From Prosapia bicincta (taxonomy: Eukaryota > Arthropoda > Insecta > Hemiptera > Cercopidae), in assembly GCA_036971475.1 (NCBI GenBank), contig JBAIZL010000001.1, positions 211,995,075 to 212,059,074 of the forward strand: DNA of 64,000 nt. Direction: 5' to 3'. The first letter of the stretch is position 1; every line of letters begins with the position of its first letter. A model generated the notes under the pieces. That model searched no databases. It was not told the DNA's origin and saw only the letters and a list, made by a program, of their open reading frames with translations. This document shows positions 24,001 to 31,110 of this stretch, piece after piece. Both the position numbers and the translations under genes were made by a program.

Positions 24001-27000
24001 TTTTGGAATTAATTATAGTCATGCAGTTGTGACTACATACATTTCTGTTTTATTAAAATTTATTATTTTTTTTGTGTTTTTAATACCTAGAGGGTGTTAT
24101 ATAATATTACATTGTAGTGAAAGTATATTTCTTTTTTTAGCCATGGTGTTTCGAAAACTATTTGAACCCACGCAATCTTGAGTATTCGGCAGAAGTCAGA
24201 GCACAACTAACAGACTTGTGCAGAAAGTGTGGTATTGTGCAATCAAGCTGTGGCCAGAACTTAGATACTGTACGTAAATGTCTTTTGACGGGTTTATTCC
24301 ATAACTTGGCTGAGTTGCAAAGGGACAAACAGTATATAACTGTGAGTGCATTAAATCTTGTATTCTAAATGTAAAACTATTTTTTTTTATTTAATAAAGA
24401 AATTTTGCAAATTTGTATTGGTAACTCGAATGACCCTGGCACTTGAAGTAATGGTACATTGATGCTTTATTTGCATATACTGTCATCTCCGGATAATTCA
24501 TGCAAGAATTACTCTATTCTAATTATTAAATTCACAAATTGTTGGCAAGAATTGTTTGATTAAATTTACATCCAGAAAGATGCCCTATTATGTCTTTTAT
24601 GAGTTTACTGAAATAAGTTATCTACAAAATGAAATGTAAACAAATTACCATATATTTATAAATAATTTTTTGCTGTTTTACAAAAGTTTTAGTTTTAACT
24701 ATAAAATTGTCATTTTTATTGTGTCTGTTCTAATTTTTAATTTTTTCTTATAATATTTTGAAAGTATTTCGTAGTTTTTAGAAGAAAATTTATTTTAATT
24801 TTCAAAATATGATAAAAATGTGGTAATTGTTGATATATAAGGTATAAGGGCTGATGCCCCTTATATTGGCATATTTTTTTGACAAGTAGATCGAGTTTGG
24901 TAATTGAATGCATGTTTAACACGTTCAGCATGGCTAGTGAACCGGCACGCTCTGGGTTCCTTTGCCGGTGCGCTCACTCCCAGCATAGTTAAAAGTTCTC
25001 TAGTTTCGATAAGTATTTTGAAAAAGATTTGATTTTTACGTCAGTGCTTCAAACAGTTTGGAAAACATTGTGCCTTAGTCGATTTGAAATCCAACCATCC
25101 CAAGTTAACTTTTTGAGATTCGTATAATGGTCCCTTTCTTCTAGTCGACCTCTCAAGAGACTCCAACAGACATACGTAACTGAACATTTTCCTGGCCCCT
25201 GAAGGATCGAATAGGAAAACTTGGAAGAGGTGCAATTGAAAAACAAAGAACTGAAACATCTTTTTATTTCTATGCTTGCCCTGAGGAGCTTCCCCTTGGC
25301 AACCAACAATGCTTCAGGGAGTTTCATGAACAGATTTAATTTGGTTTTATTTCTATGCTTGCCCTGAGGAGCTTCCCCTTGGCAACCAACAATGCTTCAG
25401 GGAGTTTCATGAACAGATTTAATTTGGTTTTATTTCTATGCTTGCCCTGAGGAGCTTCCCCTTAGCAGTCAACAATGCTTCAGGGAGTTTCATGAAGAGA
25501 TTTAATTTGGTTTTATTTCTATGCTTGCCCTGAGGAGCTTCCCCTTGGCAATCAACAATGCTTCAGGGAGTTTCATGAAGAGATTTAATTTGGTTTTATT
25601 TCTATGCTTGCCCTGAGGAGCTTCCCCTTGGCAATCAACAATGCTTCAGGGAGTTTCATGAACAGATTTAATTTGGTTTTATTTCTATGCTTGCCCTGAG
25701 GAGCTTCCCCTTGGCAATCAACAATGCTTCAGGGAGTTTCATGAACAGATTTAATTTGGTTTTATTTCTATGCTTGCCCTGAGGAGCTTCCCCTTGGCAA
25801 CCAACAATGCTTCAGGGAGTTTCATGAAGAGATTTAATTTGGTTTTATTTCTATGCTTGCTCTGAGGAGCTTCCCCTTGGCAACCAACAATGCTTCAGGG
25901 AGTTTCATGAACAGATTTAATTTGGTTTTATTTCTATGCTTGCCCTGAGGAGCTTCCCCTTGGCAACCAACAATTCTTCAGGGAGTTTCATAAACAGATT
26001 TAATTTGGTTTTATTTCTATGCTTGCCCTGAGGAGCTTCCCCTTGGCAATCAACAATGCTTCAGGGAGTTTCATGAAGAGATTTAATTTGGTTTTATTTC
26101 TATGCTTGCTCTGAGGTGCTTCCCCTTGGCAACCAACAATGCTTCAGGGAGTTTCATGAAGAGATTTAATTTGGTTTTATTTCTATGCTTGCCCTGAGGA
26201 GCTTCCCCTTGGCAACCAACAATGCTTCAGGGAGTTTCATGAACAGATTTAATTTGGTTTTATTTCTATGCTTGCCCTGAGGAGCTTCCCCTTGGCAACC
26301 AACAATGCTTCAGGGAGTTTCATGAAGAGATTTAATTTGGTTTTATTTCTATGCTTGCCCTGAGGAGCTTCCCCTTGGCAACCAACAATGCTTCAGGGAG
26401 TTTCATGAAGAGATTTAATTTGGTTTTATTTCTATGCTTGCCCTGAGGAGCTTCCCCTTGGCAACCAACAATGCTTCAGGGAGTTTCATGAACAGATTTA
26501 ATTTGGTTTTATTTCTATGCTTGCCCTGAGGAGCTTCCCCTTGGCAACCAACAATGCTTCAGGGAGTTTCATGAACAGATTTAATTTGGTTTTATTTCTA
26601 TGCTTGCCCTGAGGAGCTTCCGCTTGGCAACCAACAATGCTTCAGGGAGTTTCATGAACAGATTTAATTTGGTTTTATTTCTATGCTTGCCCTGAGGAGC
26701 TTCCCCTTGGCAACCAACAATGCTTCAGGGAGTTTCATGAAGAGATTTAATTTGGTTTTATTTCTATGCTTGCCCTGAGGAGCTTCCCCTTGGCAACCAA
26801 CAATACTTCAGGGAGTTTCATGAACAGATTTAATTTGGTTTTATTTCTATGCTTGCCCTGAGGAGCTTCCCCTTGGCAACCAACAATGCTTCAGGGAGTT
26901 TCATGAAGAGATTTAATTTGGTTTTATTTCTATGCTTGCTCTGAGGAGCTTCCCCTTGGCAACCAACAATGCTTCAGGAAGTTTCATGAACAGATTTAAT

Positions 27001-28455
27001 TTGGTTTTATTTTTATGTTCTAATGTTTGTTCAGTTTCAAACACTAAACGTTTCACAATATCCGGTAAAAACAACAATCATAAAAATAAACTAAGCTTTC
27101 TGAGCTAAAGCAAGGATAAAAGATAACTGTCTATTAGAGTGAATGAACTCACTGGAGGTGGGAATAGACTACTGTAAATAAGAGACAGTGACAAAATGCT
27201 TCGACACCTGAAAACCTAATGTGTCATCATAAGATTGTAGTAAACAAGTGTCAGCTAATCTCAGCTATAAATAGTCTAGGACATGACAAGCATTATCTAT
27301 GCCTGAGTTTACATTATCAATATCTATCGCTTTGTGAAACACATGACACAAGCAGAAACAAACATTCAGAGTTAAATGTTGAGTGGTTAATTTTAGTATG
27401 TAGTATATTTTAGTAGTAGGTACTTTAGATTTGTATGTAAATTATCATTTTTTCTCTGTCTTTTTTATTGAGTTTTAATATTTGTCATATAGTATTTTAT
27501 CATTTGTATTAGTAAATTTGTATGTAAATTTCCTTTCTTTTTAATTGTGACTTGAAAAACAAAACCATGTTTTATGTTGAAGACACTGTTTTGATGTCCC
27601 TAATAATTGTATATATGGTAGAGATAAAATTATTGAGTTGAAAACAACGGGCACGATCAGTAGATGCAACCCACATAGCATTTCAATAATTCCACTGCCA
27701 GGAACGGCAAGTGCACAGGCACGCTCCCTATTTTTACAATTAAATAGAATGTTTAGATTTTTTTTATTATTCTTATCGTTTATAACTAAGCATTTAAGTA
27801 TAGATTTTGATAAGACAATGCCACCAAATGAGGAAGTTAATGGAAAAACAGTCAGTAGTTTGATGAGATTTCCAATATGGCAACCATGCTGAATGTGTTA
27901 AGTAATGGTGTTCTTGGTGGTAATATGATAGATTTGTTTATTAATGTGGTTTGTTTGTTTATGCTGCTTGTCTCAGATATTTATGGAATCTAACTGTAGT
28001 CTTATAAATCCCTACAATCTGTGCAGTAGTAGTTTAATTATTGTTGTGTTCTGGACCTTATAATAAAAAAATCATAAAAACGTTTTTTAGATGCTAAAGT
28101 TATTTGGAAAATTTGTACATATTTCTATACATTTATTTAATGCATTTACAATTTACCGAGCTCGTGAGTTTGTAAAGTAGTTGAAATTTGACTAAATATC
28201 TAATATATATTAAATTGTTTGCTATAAATATGATTATCCATATTTTTGTTCTGCTAGGTTGGCACAAGGCAGATTGTTCATATCCACCCATCTTCTTCTC
28301 TTTTTGGATCATATCCGCCTTATGTTTTATTTACTGAACTGATTCAAACTGGACGTTGTTATATGCGAAACCTATCCATCATCAATCCTGAATGGTTAGA
28401 AGAAGTAATGCCCAATTATGCCAAATTGCATCCATTAATGAAACTCGAAGAGTGA
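2094..28455 (+). CDS. DHX33: DEAH-box RNA helicase, DHX33-like, 3' seven exons (spliced)
   Basis: Exons are 2094-2290, 9093-9222, 14421-14552, 21566-21720, 23732-23903, 24141-24341 and 28258-28455. All have AG/GT borders and compatible phases, giving 394 residues plus TGA. DEAH helicases of this class unwind or remodel RNA; DHX33 family members act in nucleolar rRNA synthesis and RNA sensing (family knowledge). Visible parts are motif V ([11 protein letters not shown], residues about 46-56), motif VI (QRAGRAGRE, about 92-100), the HA2 region (about 110-250) and a C-terminal OB-fold region (about 260-394). The sequence matches DHX33 better than DHX35 or DHX40 as I recall them, especially around [17 protein letters not shown]. 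Motifs I-III lie left of the window. A polyadenylation signal AATAAA is at 28536-28541. Introns are 6802, 5198, 7013, 2011, 237 and 3916 bp; transposons fill all but the 237-bp one, yet the reading frame is intact. Confidence 0.9.
2291..3760. other. Intron 1, left part
   Basis: AT-rich intron sequence following the donor GTAATA at 2291. I see no coding remnants or clear repeat family in it. Short open frames here are uninformative. Confidence 0.4.
3767..4660 (-). mobile_element. Degenerate Penelope-like element with GIY-YIG remnant
   Basis: The minus strand at 4451-4642 encodes a decayed GIY-YIG endonuclease core: [18 protein letters not shown], then an [12 protein letters not shown] stretch. 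This resembles the YIGxTxRxxKxRxKEH block of Penelope-like retrotransposons. About 630 bp downstream on the same strand is a hammerhead-like terminal motif: CTGATGA at 3824-3818, hairpin GGCGA/TTGCC, GAAA at 3801-3798. The order of GIY-YIG then terminal ribozyme-like motif fits the 3' half of such an element. No reverse transcriptase remnant is recognisable. It lies in helicase intron 1. Confidence 0.7.
3798..3824 (-). ncRNA. Hammerhead-like ribozyme motif (CUGAUGA core)
   Basis: On the minus strand CTGATGA is followed by one A, a 5-bp stem (GGCGA/TTGCC, one G-U pair) with loop TATTG, and GAAA. The stem I strand CTAACA upstream has only an imperfect partner (TGTTTAG) about 20 nt further on than expected, so the ribozyme is probably decayed. 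Penelope-like elements are known to carry hammerhead motifs in their terminal repeats. Confidence 0.45.
5011..5101. repeat. Small foldback repeat (Penelope terminus family)
   Basis: Two 38-bp arms (ATTACTTATTACAC... and its reverse complement) flank a short AT-rich loop. The arm, which contains TTGCTATTACTTGCGACC, recurs at 45549-45765 and 58055-58095, where it sits next to a hammerhead-like motif and GIY-YIG sequence. It therefore represents the outer end of one Penelope-like family, here as a bare head-to-head pair. Confidence 0.75.
5102..7008. other. Intron 1, middle part
   Basis: AT-rich sequence with a GT/GC microsatellite at 6045-6080 and a TA-rich irregular stretch around 6240-6400. 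There is no recognisable gene or element. Short open frames overlapping the GT repeat are artefacts of the repeat. Confidence 0.4.
6045..6080. repeat. (GT)n microsatellite grading into GC/CA
   Basis: About 14 GT dinucleotides followed by a short GCGCGCACAC run. Confidence 0.9.
7011..8244 (-). mobile_element. Mariner element, decayed, in intron 1
   Basis: Terminal inverted repeats GGGTGAAAAATTCTTGGTCT (from 7011) and CCAAGAACTTTTCAC (ending near 8244) are flanked by TA, giving a 1234-bp element, the usual mariner size. The transposase runs on the minus strand. The best preserved piece is 7257-7559 ([19 protein letters not shown], then a stretch like [11 protein letters not shown]). The C-terminal end [15 protein letters not shown] lies near 7070-7110 and the N-terminal helix-turn-helix part is fragmented near 7560-7990. 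Several frameshifts and stops break it, so it is not functional. Confidence 0.85.
8245..9092. other. Intron 1, right part
   Basis: AT-rich sequence ending in the acceptor TTTTCTAG at 9085-9092. No recognisable features. Confidence 0.4.
9093..9222 (+). CDS. DHX33: Helicase exon B (motif VI)
   Basis: The 130-bp exon completes the split arginine codon and encodes [20 protein letters not shown], then [17 protein letters not shown], ending in frame before GTAAGA. The QRxGRAGRE block is helicase motif VI with its arginine fingers, which contact the ATP gamma-phosphate. The serine/glutamine-rich QAWQR spacing is typical of DEAH proteins. Confidence 0.9.
9595..10700. other. Possible secondary insertion inside the non-LTR element
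   Basis: The 9-mer TAAGAGTGT occurs at 9586-9594 and again at 10701-10709, directly before sequence that leads into the reverse transcriptase frame. The 1106 bp between is AT-rich with an internal A-run at 10201-10216 and no retrotransposon coding. It may be an independent insertion with a 9-bp target duplication, or a rearranged 5' region. No terminal repeats are evident. Confidence 0.3.
10731..12031 (+). pseudogene. Reverse transcriptase of the nested non-LTR element
   Basis: Two frames cover the domain: 10731-11055 ([20 protein letters not shown], then [20 protein letters not shown]) and 11060-12031 ([31 protein letters not shown] with motif A Asp; [17 protein letters not shown] motif [12 protein letters not shown] catalytic YADD). 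The frame changes at an expanded run of G at 11044-11055. A second G-run at 11371-11380 keeps frame but appears to add one glycine to the normal QGGVLSP motif. The N-terminal endonuclease is absent. It copies RNA into target-primed cDNA in intact relatives; here it is broken. Confidence 0.88.
12195..13067 (+). pseudogene. RNase H and zinc-knuckle region of the non-LTR element
   Basis: The open frame 12195-12776 has all four RNase H acidic/His motifs: IWYTDGSK (Asp), VFQAEIYAI (Glu), [12 protein letters not shown] (Asp) and [20 protein letters not shown] (His and Asp). A single in-frame TAG at 12774 interrupts it. The same frame resumes to 13067 with the CCHC knuckle [18 protein letters not shown] and stops at TAG. 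The reverse transcriptase frame upstream is shifted relative to this one. RNase H would remove template RNA during cDNA synthesis. Confidence 0.87.
13233..14103 (+). pseudogene. Mariner transposase, broken (in 9451-14163)
   Basis: It starts at ATG 13233 ([14 protein letters not shown]). The helix-turn-helix part continues in another frame at 13348-13701 ([46 protein letters not shown] with the first catalytic Asp). The C-terminal third is at 13729-14103 ([20 protein letters not shown] with the third Asp; [17 protein letters not shown]). Comparison with the copy at 22084-23180 shows a 20-bp deletion between two TGG repeats and loss of the segment around KAQSSQW to the LREAV helix. Nonfunctional. 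Confidence 0.87.
14421..14552 (+). CDS. DHX33: Helicase exon C (start of HA2 region)
   Basis: The 132-bp exon is in phase 0 at both ends (TTATTCTAG before, GTAAAT after). It encodes [20 protein letters not shown], then [20 protein letters not shown], the conserved PEIxRxxLxxxxLxL block that links RecA2 to the winged-helix/ratchet part of DEAH helicases. Confidence 0.9.
14711..16857. repeat. 102-bp minisatellite, about 21 copies, in intron 3
   Basis: The unit begins CTAATTACCTTGTTAGAGGG and contains the near-palindrome CTATCCTATCC...GGAAATAATAG. The period is exactly 102 bp (for example GCTAATTACC at 14911, 15421 and 16441). Units are nearly identical; variants TAGGC/TGGGC and ATCGCCC/ATCCCCC tend to co-occur. 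The array is bounded by unique intron sequence. Confidence 0.95.
17163..17194 (-). ncRNA. Hammerhead-like motif, UUGACAA variant (left arm)
   Basis: Minus strand: stem I strand TGAG, core TTGACAA (17191-17185), one T, hairpin GGGA/TCCC, GAAA (17169-17166), short CGGCCA, TC, then CTCA, which pairs with TGAG. The fold matches hammerhead order but has U at position 3 and A at position 8. Confidence 0.45.
17255..17296 (+). ncRNA. Hammerhead-like motif, UUGACAA variant (right arm)
   Basis: Plus strand: stem I strand TGAG, core TTGACAA (17259-17265), T, imperfect hairpin GGGA/TCTCC, GAAA (17281-17284), TGGTTG, TC, then CTTA as weaker stem I partner. It is the inverted counterpart of the motif at 17163-17194. 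Confidence 0.4.
17404..17716 (+). mobile_element. Solo Penelope-like terminal fragment
   Basis: It contains core TTGACAA (17575-17581), hairpin GAC/GTC, GAAA (17596-17599) followed by TATATC, and about 70 bp later the tail CCAAGGTAAGTCTGTCAG (from 17667). The same tail occurs at 31171 and, reversed, at 29131 and 42890. No coding sequence is recognisable. The mariner at 17720 is inserted just beyond it. Confidence 0.65.
17720..19053 (-). mobile_element. Mariner element, near complete, in intron 3
   Basis: Terminal inverted repeats CGAGGGTGGTCCACAAAGTA (from 17720) and TACTTTGTGGACCACCCTCG (ending 19053) are nearly perfect over more than 20 bp and flanked by TA on both sides. Length is 1334 bp. 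It carries one transposase gene on the minus strand with a single evident frameshift and an expanded C-run. It is the best-preserved DNA transposon in the window. Confidence 0.95.
17800..18889 (-). pseudogene. Mariner transposase with one frameshift
   Basis: It starts at ATG 18889 ([20 protein letters not shown]). The first frame, to about 18350, holds the DNA-binding helix-turn-helix region and first catalytic Asp in IVTGDETWV (residue 165). Near 18350 the frame shifts and continues at 18372-17923 with [31 protein letters not shown] (second Asp) and [11 protein letters not shown] (third Asp). The C-terminus follows on to about 17830 as a YGEYVEK-type end. A run of C (G on the plus strand near 18030) adds a proline (HPPPYS), so the Asp-Asp spacing is 35 residues instead of 34. 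Probably inactive but recent. Confidence 0.88.
19054..19557. other. Intron 3 segment
   Basis: AT-rich intron sequence between two transposons. Nothing recognisable. Confidence 0.4.
19560..20396. mobile_element. Pogo-like nonautonomous DNA element
   Basis: Terminal inverted repeats CAGTAAACTCCCGATTATCC (from 19560) and GGATAATCGGGAGTTTACTG (ending 20396) are perfect and flanked by TA. The CAGTA...GATTATCCG form is typical of pogo/Tigger elements. The 837-bp body shares blocks with 27055-27660 and 60142-61305, including a segment on the minus strand at 19926-20168 whose translation starts [15 protein letters not shown]. No DDE catalytic motif is seen, so it is probably nonautonomous. Confidence 0.85.
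20397..21012. other. Intron 3 segment
   Basis: AT-rich. Around 20800-20850 a GC-richer patch (GGATTACAGAAAG and surroundings) may be the end of the element whose transposase fragment lies at 21013-21174, but I cannot define its borders. Confidence 0.35.
21013..21174 (-). pseudogene. Pogo/CENP-B-type helix-turn-helix fragment
   Basis: A 53-residue minus-strand frame starts at ATG 21174 and ends at TGA 21013. It has the CENP-B N-terminal pattern: [20 protein letters not shown], then [20 protein letters not shown]. The order LA-x-EF-x-V-x-K-x-TI-x-D-x-KKN is characteristic of pogo/Tigger transposase and jerky-like DNA-binding domains. The DDE part is missing here. It is probably a transposon fragment. 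Confidence 0.7.
21175..21565. other. Intron 3, right end
   Basis: Intron sequence with CT-rich tracts near 21340-21420, ending in the acceptor TTTTTACAG at 21557-21565. No coding signal. Confidence 0.4.
21566..21720 (+). CDS. DHX33: Helicase exon D (HA2)
   Basis: The 155-bp exon encodes [20 protein letters not shown], then [20 protein letters not shown]. The pattern ALxxLxxLGA...LTxLGxxMxxFPLxPxxxKxI is the HA2 (winged helix to ratchet) hallmark of DEAH helicases. It ends with two bases (TT) of a split leucine codon before GTAAGT. Confidence 0.9.
22084..23180 (-). mobile_element. Fold-back mariner: 5' end joined to inverted body
   Basis: 22084-22312 is a plus-strand mariner 5' end (TGAGGTGTGTTAAAAAATAC..., through ATG 22271, [12 protein letters not shown]). 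22313-23180 is the transposase body on the opposite strand, beginning [20 protein letters not shown] near 23175 and ending abruptly after APCDFFLFP at the junction. The element thus has two 5' halves head to head and lacks its 3' third. It is flanked on the left by TA at 22082-22083. It is the same family as 9451-14163. Confidence 0.82.
22313..23175 (-). pseudogene. Mariner transposase, 3'-truncated and frameshifted
   Basis: Three minus-strand frames cover it. One at 23175-22968 holds the N-terminus. The second at 22940-22557 has [20 protein letters not shown] and [13 protein letters not shown] with the first Asp. The third at 22653-22313 has [28 protein letters not shown] (second Asp) and [11 protein letters not shown] (third Asp, 34 residues after the second). 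A short duplication of TCATCAGTTGTTGAT near 22950-22990 disrupts the linker. Truncation after FLFP removes the C-terminus. Nonfunctional. Confidence 0.85.
23181..23731. other. Intron 4, right end
   Basis: Holds a perfect 20-bp palindrome at 23281-23300 and an imperfect inverted pair CGACTGAG/CTCAGTCG around 23229-23260. Otherwise AT-rich with a T-rich tract before the acceptor TTTTACAG at 23724-23731. Confidence 0.5.
23732..23903 (+). CDS. DHX33: Helicase exon E (HA2 to OB)
   Basis: The 172-bp exon completes the split leucine codon and encodes [20 protein letters not shown], then [20 protein letters not shown]. The GDHxTLLNIY-like motif is highly conserved in DEAH helicases. It ends in phase 0 before GTAAGA. 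Confidence 0.9.
24141..24341 (+). CDS. DHX33: Helicase exon F
   Basis: The 201-bp exon follows TTTTTTTAG and encodes [32 protein letters not shown] and [20 protein letters not shown]. The WCxENFLN...VRxQL and VRKCLxxGxFxN blocks mark the C-terminal HA2/OB junction. It ends before GTGAGT in phase 0. The upstream intron is only 237 bp, the one helicase intron free of transposons. Confidence 0.9.
24342..25264. other. Intron 6, left part
   Basis: AT-rich sequence. A short GC-richer patch at 24920-25000 and around 25080-25260 precedes the minisatellite. No convincing coding signal; minus-strand open frames at 25041-25327 run into the tandem array and look incidental. Confidence 0.35.
25262..27010. 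repeat. 83-bp minisatellite, about 21 copies, in intron 6
   Basis: The unit contains TATTTCTATGCTTGCCCTGA and CAATGCTTCAGGGAGTTTCA with an exact 83-bp period (GCTTGCC at 25274, 25357, 25440). Units differ at few positions (AACCAAC/AATCAAC; GAACAG/GAAGAG). CCCTGA and TCAGGG within each unit can pair. Confidence 0.95.
27055..27660 (+). mobile_element. Fragment of the pogo-like family
   Basis: The sequence matches the reverse complement of roughly 60590-61170 and parts of 19900-20170, for example TCCGGTAAAAACAACAATCA and AACCTAATGTGTCATCATAA. Both terminal repeats are missing. It lies in intron 6 directly after the minisatellite. Confidence 0.7.
27661..28257. other. Intron 6, right end
   Basis: AT-rich intron ending in the acceptor TTCTGCTAG. 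Nothing recognisable apart from a short run similar to neighbouring AT-rich DNA. Confidence 0.4.
28258..28455 (+). CDS. DHX33: Helicase exon G (C-terminal OB-fold end, stop)
   Basis: The terminal exon encodes [40 protein letters not shown] and [19 protein letters not shown], with TGA at 28453-28455. The HIHPSSxLF and YTELxxTxxxYMRxLxxIxxxWL patterns define the OB-fold end of DEAH helicases. The polyadenylation signal follows 80 bp downstream. Confidence 0.92.
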   Translation, partial: VGTRQIVHIHPSSSLFGSYPPYVLFTELIQTGRCYMRNLSIINPEWLEEVMPNYAKLHPLMKLEE

Positions 28456-28535
28456 CAGAAACCTGAACTTCAGCATTGTAACTTATGTGGATGTACGATT
28501 TTCATGTTAATGAATGTTGTGTATTATTTAAATGT

Positions 28536-28541
28536 AATAAA
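28536..28541 (+). promoter_or_regulatory. Polyadenylation signal of helicase gene
   Basis: AATAAA lies 81 bp after the stop codon, followed by T-rich sequence. Confidence 0.75.
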
Positions 28542-28738
28542 CTGAATTGTTTTTAGTTATATAAGTATTTATGCTTAATTTTTCAACTACAAAAATAATA
28601 TTAAATTATAAATAGAGACTTAAGTAGTACTTAAATGAAGTACAGGACCAGCACAAATATTATATATTTATTTTAATTTTAAAAAAATTAATAAGTGGAT
28701 ATTTGTTTATCTTATGATGAAATGTTTGGGATTTGGAA

Positions 28739-28840
28739 AGTTCTTATAATGAAATGACTTGCCCCAGTGAAACCTTTTTATTTCTCTATATAATCTCTTT
28801 GTCCACTAATACTCTTGATCCAGCGATGGTCCAGTGTAGT
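28739..28840 (-). mobile_element. Mariner C-terminal fragment
   Basis: The minus strand reads RWIKSISGQRDYIEK then a stop, matching the RWxKCIxxxGDYVEK end of mariner transposases (compare 7060-7110). Only about 100 bp is left. Confidence 0.6.
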
Positions 28841-28961
28841 GACCTTATCTAGAAGCCTAGATATTACAGGCCTCTGCTGATGATTCCGACAACTTTTCTC
28901 TATAATTCATGTTTACACTTGCAGTAGTTTAAGGTAAATGAAAAAAGCTGTTGATTTGCAA

Positions 28962-28962
<1 letters not shown>

Positions 28963-29020
<58 letters not shown>

Positions 29021-29030
29021 CATATATCAA

Positions 29031-29109
<79 letters not shown>
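28963..29109. repeat. (TA)n microsatellite
   Basis: Two TA runs separated by CATACATATATCAAGAA. The Penelope-like element at 29112 starts directly after it. Confidence 0.95.
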
Positions 29110-29111
<2 letters not shown>

Positions 29112-29207
29112 TTTTTTTGGACTAGGAGACTGACAGACTTACCTTGGTAAGAGTCCACTCTGTAGTCTTGAAATAGAAACACATAAAAGCACTTAAACAA
29201 TGATATA

Positions 29208-29238
29208 TTTCAACCACACAGTGGTCTTTGTCAATCGA
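29208..29238 (-). ncRNA. Hammerhead-like motif, UUGACAA type
   Basis: Minus strand: TTGACAA (29234-29228), AG, stem ACCAC/GTGGT with a 3-base loop, T, GAAA (29211-29208), then TATATC. An inverted copy lies at 31084-31110 with one loop change. Stem I is weak (CGAT/ATTG if the core is one base shorter). Confidence 0.35.
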
Positions 29239-29439
29239 AGAGAAAACACAAAAAGAAATATGAGAGAATGAAATAAAATAATTGTAATCACAGATTGTGT
29301 AGAGTAGAAATCAGATGTCACAGATGCACAGATTAAAGATATATATATTGTTTCCATGAACATATAAGTGATTATAGTTTATATAAGTCTGTCAGGGAAA
29401 AAGAGATAAGGCTATTTGGCAAAAAAAAAATGAATGGAT

Positions 29440-30024
29440 TTATCTGATGTTGAGGTTAGGGGATTCTCTGGACTTGGTATACCACTGGTATGACAGTTCC
29501 CACCTTCTCAGTTCTGAGGGATTGCAATCAGGGGGGAGTGATTTAATTATTTTTGTGGTATAGCAGTCATCAAAAGTTGTGATGTTGTAACTCACAGCAT
29601 GTTGAGCTGTTGGTCTATCCGTATTCATAATTTTAACATCATGTCTGTGGCCATTCATTCTGATATTCAGACCATCCGTGGTCAGACCTATGTACTGTGC
29701 TGAGCAAAGTTTACATTGTAGATGGTATATGACATTTTTCGATGTACAATTATGATGACCCTGTATTTTGAAGACCATTTTTGTTGTTTGGCTGTTGAAA
29801 CTATTTGCTGAGGGGTGTATTGGACACGTCTTGCATCTAGGTCTATTACATGGGAAGGAGCCACGAGGAAGTTTGTGTGGTTTCTCTGCATCAGGGTCTG
29901 GTAGTTTAGGATGTACTAGGATGTTTTTCAAGTTGGGAGGTTGCTTGTACCAAATTTGCGGTGGATCGGTAAAAAGATTTTTGGTGTGGACGGAAGCTTG
30001 AAGAATTTTGAAGCCATCTCTCAA
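29440..30024 (-). CDS. GIY-YIG endonuclease domain of Penelope-like element
   Basis: A 194-residue frame. A cysteine-rich block CNRPRCKTCPIHP (about residues 59-71) precedes the GIY-YIG nuclease: NVIYHLQCKLCSAQYIGLTT, then LNIRMNGHRHDVK and AQHAVSYNITTFDDC. The Cys motif before GIY-YIG is seen in some Penelope-like subgroups. The canonical GIY is IYH here. The domain makes the nick used to prime integration in intact elements. It is separated from the reverse transcriptase frame at 30066 by a frameshift or stop. Confidence 0.82.
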   Translation of the reverse strand: MRDGFKILQASVHTKNLFTDPPQIWYKQPPNLKNILVHPKLPDPDAEKPHKLPRGSFPCNRPRCKTCPIHPSANSFNSQTTKMVFKIQGHHNCTSKNVIYHLQCKLCSAQYIGLTTDGLNIRMNGHRHDVKIMNTDRPTAQHAVSYNITTFDDCYTTKIIKSLPPDCNPSELRRWELSYQWYTKSRESPNLNIR

Positions 30025-30065
30025 TATCTTGTTGAGTTTATGTAGACCAGGATGGTAGTCTGTTA

Positions 30066-30599
30066 TTAAAGACAGTTTATTTTGTTCTGTTTGTGGTGAA
30101 CCGAGGATTGTGCTGAATGAATTTGGTTTTCAATGAGTTTTTTTGGGTATCCTCTTCTCCGGAAGGCTGTTGATATCTTTCTATTAAAATCTTTCAATTC
30201 CCTATCATTCGAACAGATTCTCTTACCCCTGATTGCTTGACTGTATGGAATGGATCGTTTTATGTTTATTAGGTGGTTGCTGTCGAAATGGAGATATTGT
30301 AGGTGGTTTGTAGGTTTGATGTGAATTCCTGTATTGATATTTCCATTCTGGAGTGTTACCTCTACATCCAAAAAGGTGATGGCTGATGTAGATTTCTCCC
30401 AGGTAAATTGAAGTGTGGAGAATTGTGTCAGGCTGTCTACAAATGTCTCAAGTGTTGAAGCACCCTGTGTCCAAATTAGGAAGATGTCATCTATATATCT
30501 ATACCAACATAATGGCTGGTGTGTTTGTGTCTTTAGAAAACTTTCTTCCAACAATCCCATGTACAGATTTGCGTACGATGGTGCCATTCTGGTATCCAC
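30066..30599 (-). pseudogene. Reverse transcriptase C-terminal part, Penelope-like
   Basis: 177 residues starting in motif B (TRMAPSYANLYMGLLEESFL), motif C (CWYRYIDDIFLIW with catalytic Asp pair), motif D/E region (TSAITFLDVEVTL) and the thumb (NHLINIKRSIPYSQAIRGKR). Motifs 1-A are missing because the element is truncated at 30604. The MAPSYANLYMG form is characteristic of Penelope-like RTs related to telomerase. Not functional. Confidence 0.85.
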
Positions 30600-31083
30600 T
30601 GCTGTAAACTTTGCTCAGCACAGTACATAGGACTGACCACAGATGGTCTGAATATCAGAATGAATGGCCACAGACATGATGTTAAAATTATGAATATGGA
30701 TAGACCAACAGCTCAACATGCTGCGAGTCACAACATCACAACTTTTGATGACTGCTATACCACAAAAATAATTAAATCACTCCCCCCTGATTGCAATCCC
30801 TCAGAACTGAGAAGGTAGGAACTATCATACCAGTGGTATACCAAGTCCAGAGAATACCCTAACCTCAACATCAGATAAATCCATTCATTTTTTTTTTGCC
30901 AAATAGCCTTATCTCTTTTTCCCTGACAGACTTATATAAACTATAATCACTTATATGTTCATGGAAACAATATATATATCTTTAATCTGTGCATCTGTGA
31001 CATCTGATTTCTACTCTACACAATCTGTGATTACAATTATTTTATTTCATTCTCTCATATTTCTTTTTGTGTTTTCTCTTCGA

Positions 31084-31110
31084 TTGACAAAGACCACTAT
31101 GTGGTTGAAA
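31084..31110 (+). ncRNA. Hammerhead-like motif, inverted copy
   Basis: TTGACAA (31084-31090), AG, ACCAC/GTGGT stem with loop TAT, T, GAAA (31107-31110), TATATC. It is the mirror partner of the motif at 29208-29238. Confidence 0.35.

Noticed and set aside
28938..29150. Open frames rich in Tyr-Ile
   Set aside because: They translate a (TA)n microsatellite.
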